A stretch of 9,732 bases of DNA from Anaerolineae bacterium (GTDB taxonomy: Bacteria > Chloroflexota > Anaerolineae > Anaerolineales > E44-bin32). The notes beneath the pieces are model-generated. The model was not told the origin of the DNA, did no database searches, and saw only the letters and a list, made by a program, of their open reading frames with translations. A program made the position numbers and the translations under genes. Shown piece by piece: positions 8,334-9,732 of this stretch. The first letter of the stretch is position 1; every line of letters starts with the position of its first letter. The stretch is taken from contig JAUVOZ010000071.1 of the NCBI GenBank assembly GCA_030598885.1, forward strand, positions 1-9,732, given 5' to 3'.

Positions 8334-9179
8334 ATGACTGAGAAAGTTGGCGTCTACATCTGCCATTGCGGCAGTAACATCGCTGGCGTCATCGATGTGG
8401 AAGGACTCGCCGAGTGGGCCGGCGAGCATTTCGAGGGCGTTGCTGTATCCCGGGATTACAAGTTCATGTGCTCTTCGCTTGGACAAGAGCTCATCGAAAA
8501 GGACATCAAAAATGAGGGCTTGACGCGGGTTGTGGTGGGCTCATGTTCGCCACACCTGCATGAAAAGACCTTCCGTCGCACCTGCGCAAACGCAGGATTG
8601 AACCCATATCTATTCCAAATGGCAAGTCTGCGCGAGCAGGTCTCCTGGGTGACTGCGGATAAGAGCAAAGCCGATGAGAAGGCTAAAGCCCTGATTGCTG
8701 GCGCCGTGCACCGCGTTCAGCTTCAAGAAGAGCTCGAACCGAGTGAGGTGCCCGTTAACCCCAATACATTGATTGTTGGAGGCGGTATCGCCGGCATTCA
8801 AGCCGCCTTAGAGCTGGCTGACGCAGGCCATCACGTCTACCTGGTAGAACGCGAACCCTCCATTGGTGGGCATATGGCCCAATTCGATAAGACCTTCCCC
8901 ACCCTGGACTGCGCCGCCTGCATCCTCACTCCCAAGATGAACGATGTCGGCACTCACGACAACATCACCATCCTGAGCTACAGCGAGGTTGAAGAGGTCT
9001 CCGGTTATGTGGGCAATTTCAAGGTCAAGGTGCGAAAGAAGCCTCGCTACGTCGACCCGGAGACATGCACCGGGTGCGGCATCTGCTGGACCGAATGCCT
9101 GACCAAGAGGATTCCCTTGCCGAAGCTGATCATGAAGGGTGAGATCAGCGTCGGAGAGAGGAGGCTTGGAGAGATATGA
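8334..9179 (+). CDS. hdrA: Truncated heterodisulfide reductase subunit A-like flavoprotein
   Basis: HdrA is the FAD- and Fe-S-containing subunit that bifurcates or distributes electrons, usually ~650 residues or more. Here only 281 are present. The N-terminal domain is intact (GVYICHCGSNI, Cys46, VVVGSCSPHLHEKTFR). The FAD-binding motif LIVGGGIAGIQAALELADAG (146-165), GGHMAQFDKTFPTLDCAAC (Cys193, 196) and ILTPKMNDV follow. A ferredoxin motif CTGCGICWTEC (Cys245, 248, 251, 255) is then followed by Leu and not the usual Pro, and 26 residues later by the stop. The rest of the FAD domain and later ferredoxin clusters are missing. The final ~26 residues do not look like HdrA and use AGG for all three arginines, unlike the rest of the gene. 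The other two frames after 9098 give no HdrA continuation, so a simple frameshift is unlikely. GGAGG 6 bases upstream fixes the start. Its stop overlaps the nuoE start (ATGA). Probably a fusion or junction product and not a working HdrA. Confidence 0.85.
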   Translation: MTEKVGVYICHCGSNIAGVIDVEGLAEWAGEHFEGVAVSRDYKFMCSSLGQELIEKDIKNEGLTRVVVGSCSPHLHEKTFRRTCANAGLNPYLFQMASLREQVSWVTADKSKADEKAKALIAGAVHRVQLQEELEPSEVPVNPNTLIVGGGIAGIQAALELADAGHHVYLVEREPSIGGHMAQFDKTFPTLDCAACILTPKMNDVGTHDNITILSYSEVEEVSGYVGNFKVKVRKKPRYVDPETCTGCGICWTECLTKRIPLPKLIMKGEISVGERRLGEI

Positions 9180-9634
9180 ACACGAACCGGGTTGATGAGA
9201 TCATTGACCGATACGGAGCCGACAGGACAGCCACCCTGGCCGTTCTCCAGGACATTCAAGCCGAGTATAACCACCTGCCCCGTGAAGCCCTGACTGAGAC
9301 GGCCAGTAGACTGAGGGTCCCCCTGAGCGAGATTTACAGGATGGCTACATTCTTCAAAGCCTTCAGCCTGGAGCCGAAGGGGGAGCACATCATCAAGGTC
9401 TGCCTGGGCACGGCCTGTCACGTGGGCGGAGGGCCGCGGCTCTTGGAACAGATAGAGAGAGATCTGGGCATTAAGGCAGAAGGCACCACTCCCAATGGCA
9501 GATTCTCCCTGGAGGCGGTCAGATGCGTGGGCGCCTGCGCGCTGAGCCCCCTGGTGCTGGTGGATGAAGAGCCTCACGCCAAGATGTCGGCCACCAAGGC
9601 CAGCAAGTTGATCGCTGAGCTGTCCGCCGACTAG
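9176..9634 (+). CDS. nuoE: NuoE-like thioredoxin-fold [2Fe-2S] subunit of an NADH-linked oxidoreductase
   Basis: 24-kDa-type subunit that carries a [2Fe-2S] cluster next to the NADH/FMN subunit (NuoF) in complex I, bifurcating hydrogenases and NAD-linked formate dehydrogenases. The 152-residue protein has the N-terminal helical part (LAVLQDIQAEYNHLPREAL, VPLSEIYRMATFFKAF) and cluster ligands Cys76, Cys81 (CLGTAC), Cys117 and Cys121 (CVGAC). HoxE, HndA or a formate dehydrogenase gamma-type subunit are equally good names. ATG 9176 overlaps the upstream stop (ATGA); AGGAGG at 9159-9164 is 11 bases away and a nearer GGAG at 9168-9171. Arginine codons are mostly AGA/AGG (7 of 11), unlike hdrC, hdrB and most of hdrA. 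This suggests that the gene came with the downstream nuoF from a different source. Confidence 0.92.
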   Translation: MNTNRVDEIIDRYGADRTATLAVLQDIQAEYNHLPREALTETASRLRVPLSEIYRMATFFKAFSLEPKGEHIIKVCLGTACHVGGGPRLLEQIERDLGIKAEGTTPNGRFSLEAVRCVGACALSPLVLVDEEPHAKMSATKASKLIAELSAD

Positions 9635-9638
9635 AGGG

Positions 9639-9644
9639 AAGGAG
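9639..9644 (+). promoter_or_regulatory. Ribosome binding site of the nuoF-like gene
   Basis: AAGGAG, 8 bases before ATG 9653. A nearer ATG at 9645 is out of frame with the NuoF-like peptide and stops after six codons, so 9653 is the start. Confidence 0.7.
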
Positions 9645-9652
9645 ATGGCGCT

Positions 9653-9732
9653 ATGCCAAAACTGAAGAGCCCAGAGGAACTCCAACATCTGCGAGAGAGG
9701 TTCCAGAGGGAGATCAAAGCAAAGACCCGGAC
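9653..9732 (+). CDS. nuoF: NuoF-like NADH-binding subunit, N-terminus only (cut by window edge)
   Basis: The 26 visible residues begin MPKLKSPEELQHLRERF, the type of N-terminus seen in NuoF/HndC/HoxF-type flavoproteins that bind FMN and NADH. The position directly after nuoE, with an 18-base gap and a good ribosome binding site, fits the usual nuoE-nuoF order. The diagnostic Gly-rich NADH motif and Fe-S cysteines would lie beyond the window, so the identity rests on position and a short match. Two of four arginines use AGG, like nuoE. Confidence 0.6.
   Translation, partial: MPKLKSPEELQHLRERFQREIKAKTR

Noticed and set aside
9098..9176. Frameshift as the cause of the short HdrA
   Set aside because: The two other frames after the break meet early stops and give no HdrA-like sequence, so a single base error does not restore the protein.
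9047..9688. 213-residue open frame on the - strand
   Set aside because: Antisense to the well-supported nuoE and the end of hdrA; the peptide shows no family pattern.

Overview
The window looks like a chromosomal segment of an anaerobic bacterium with a folate-dependent C1 (Wood-Ljungdahl type) metabolism. Evidence is a full formate-tetrahydrofolate ligase gene divergent from a heterodisulfide-reductase-like hdrC-hdrB-hdrA set, followed by nuoE/nuoF-type genes. Together with the Cys-Ala-tailed membrane protein and PqqD-fused radical SAM proteins, this suggests Chloroflexota (Anaerolineae or Dehalococcoidia-like). That placement is made from memory of similar gene content, not from a search, and is moderate to low in confidence.

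Region 1 (about 1-4337, + strand) is the unusual part. A membrane-anchored protein, cut by the left window edge, ends in a Ser/Gly stretch and a seven-cysteine tail, CACACACAGCACACA. Its stop overlaps by ATGA the start of a radical SAM/SPASM enzyme with an N-terminal PqqD-like (peptide-binding, RRE) domain. The Shine-Dalgarno sequence of that enzyme lies inside the codons of the tail. Thirteen bases later comes a paralog of the enzyme that has lost the radical SAM iron-sulfur cysteines and all SPASM cysteines but keeps the PqqD-like domain and the overall fold. A class I SAM-dependent methyltransferase follows after 70 bases. I read this as a candidate peptide- or protein-tail modification system: tailed substrate, active maturase, catalytically dead partner and possibly an accessory methyltransferase. 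The link is inference from gene order and motifs.

Region 2 (4338-4512) separates two convergent genes and holds two strong hairpins, probably terminators.

Region 3 (4513-6297, - strand) is fhs. A 516-base A+T-rich spacer (6298-6813) separates it from the divergent hdr operon and must carry promoters for both sides.

Region 4 (6814-9732, + strand) is hdrC-hdrB-hdrA', nuoE and the start of nuoF, tightly packed with overlapping or nearly overlapping starts. HdrA stops at 281 residues, less than half of the usual length, just after the fourth cysteine of a ferredoxin-type cluster. At the same place arginine codon use changes abruptly (AGA/AGG about 1 of 34 before, about 12 of 18 after). This points to a recombination junction, a foreign insertion or an assembly chimera near position 9100. 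If genuine, the operon would couple thiol/disulfide or ferredoxin chemistry (Hdr) to NADH (NuoEF) and feed the C1 pathway.
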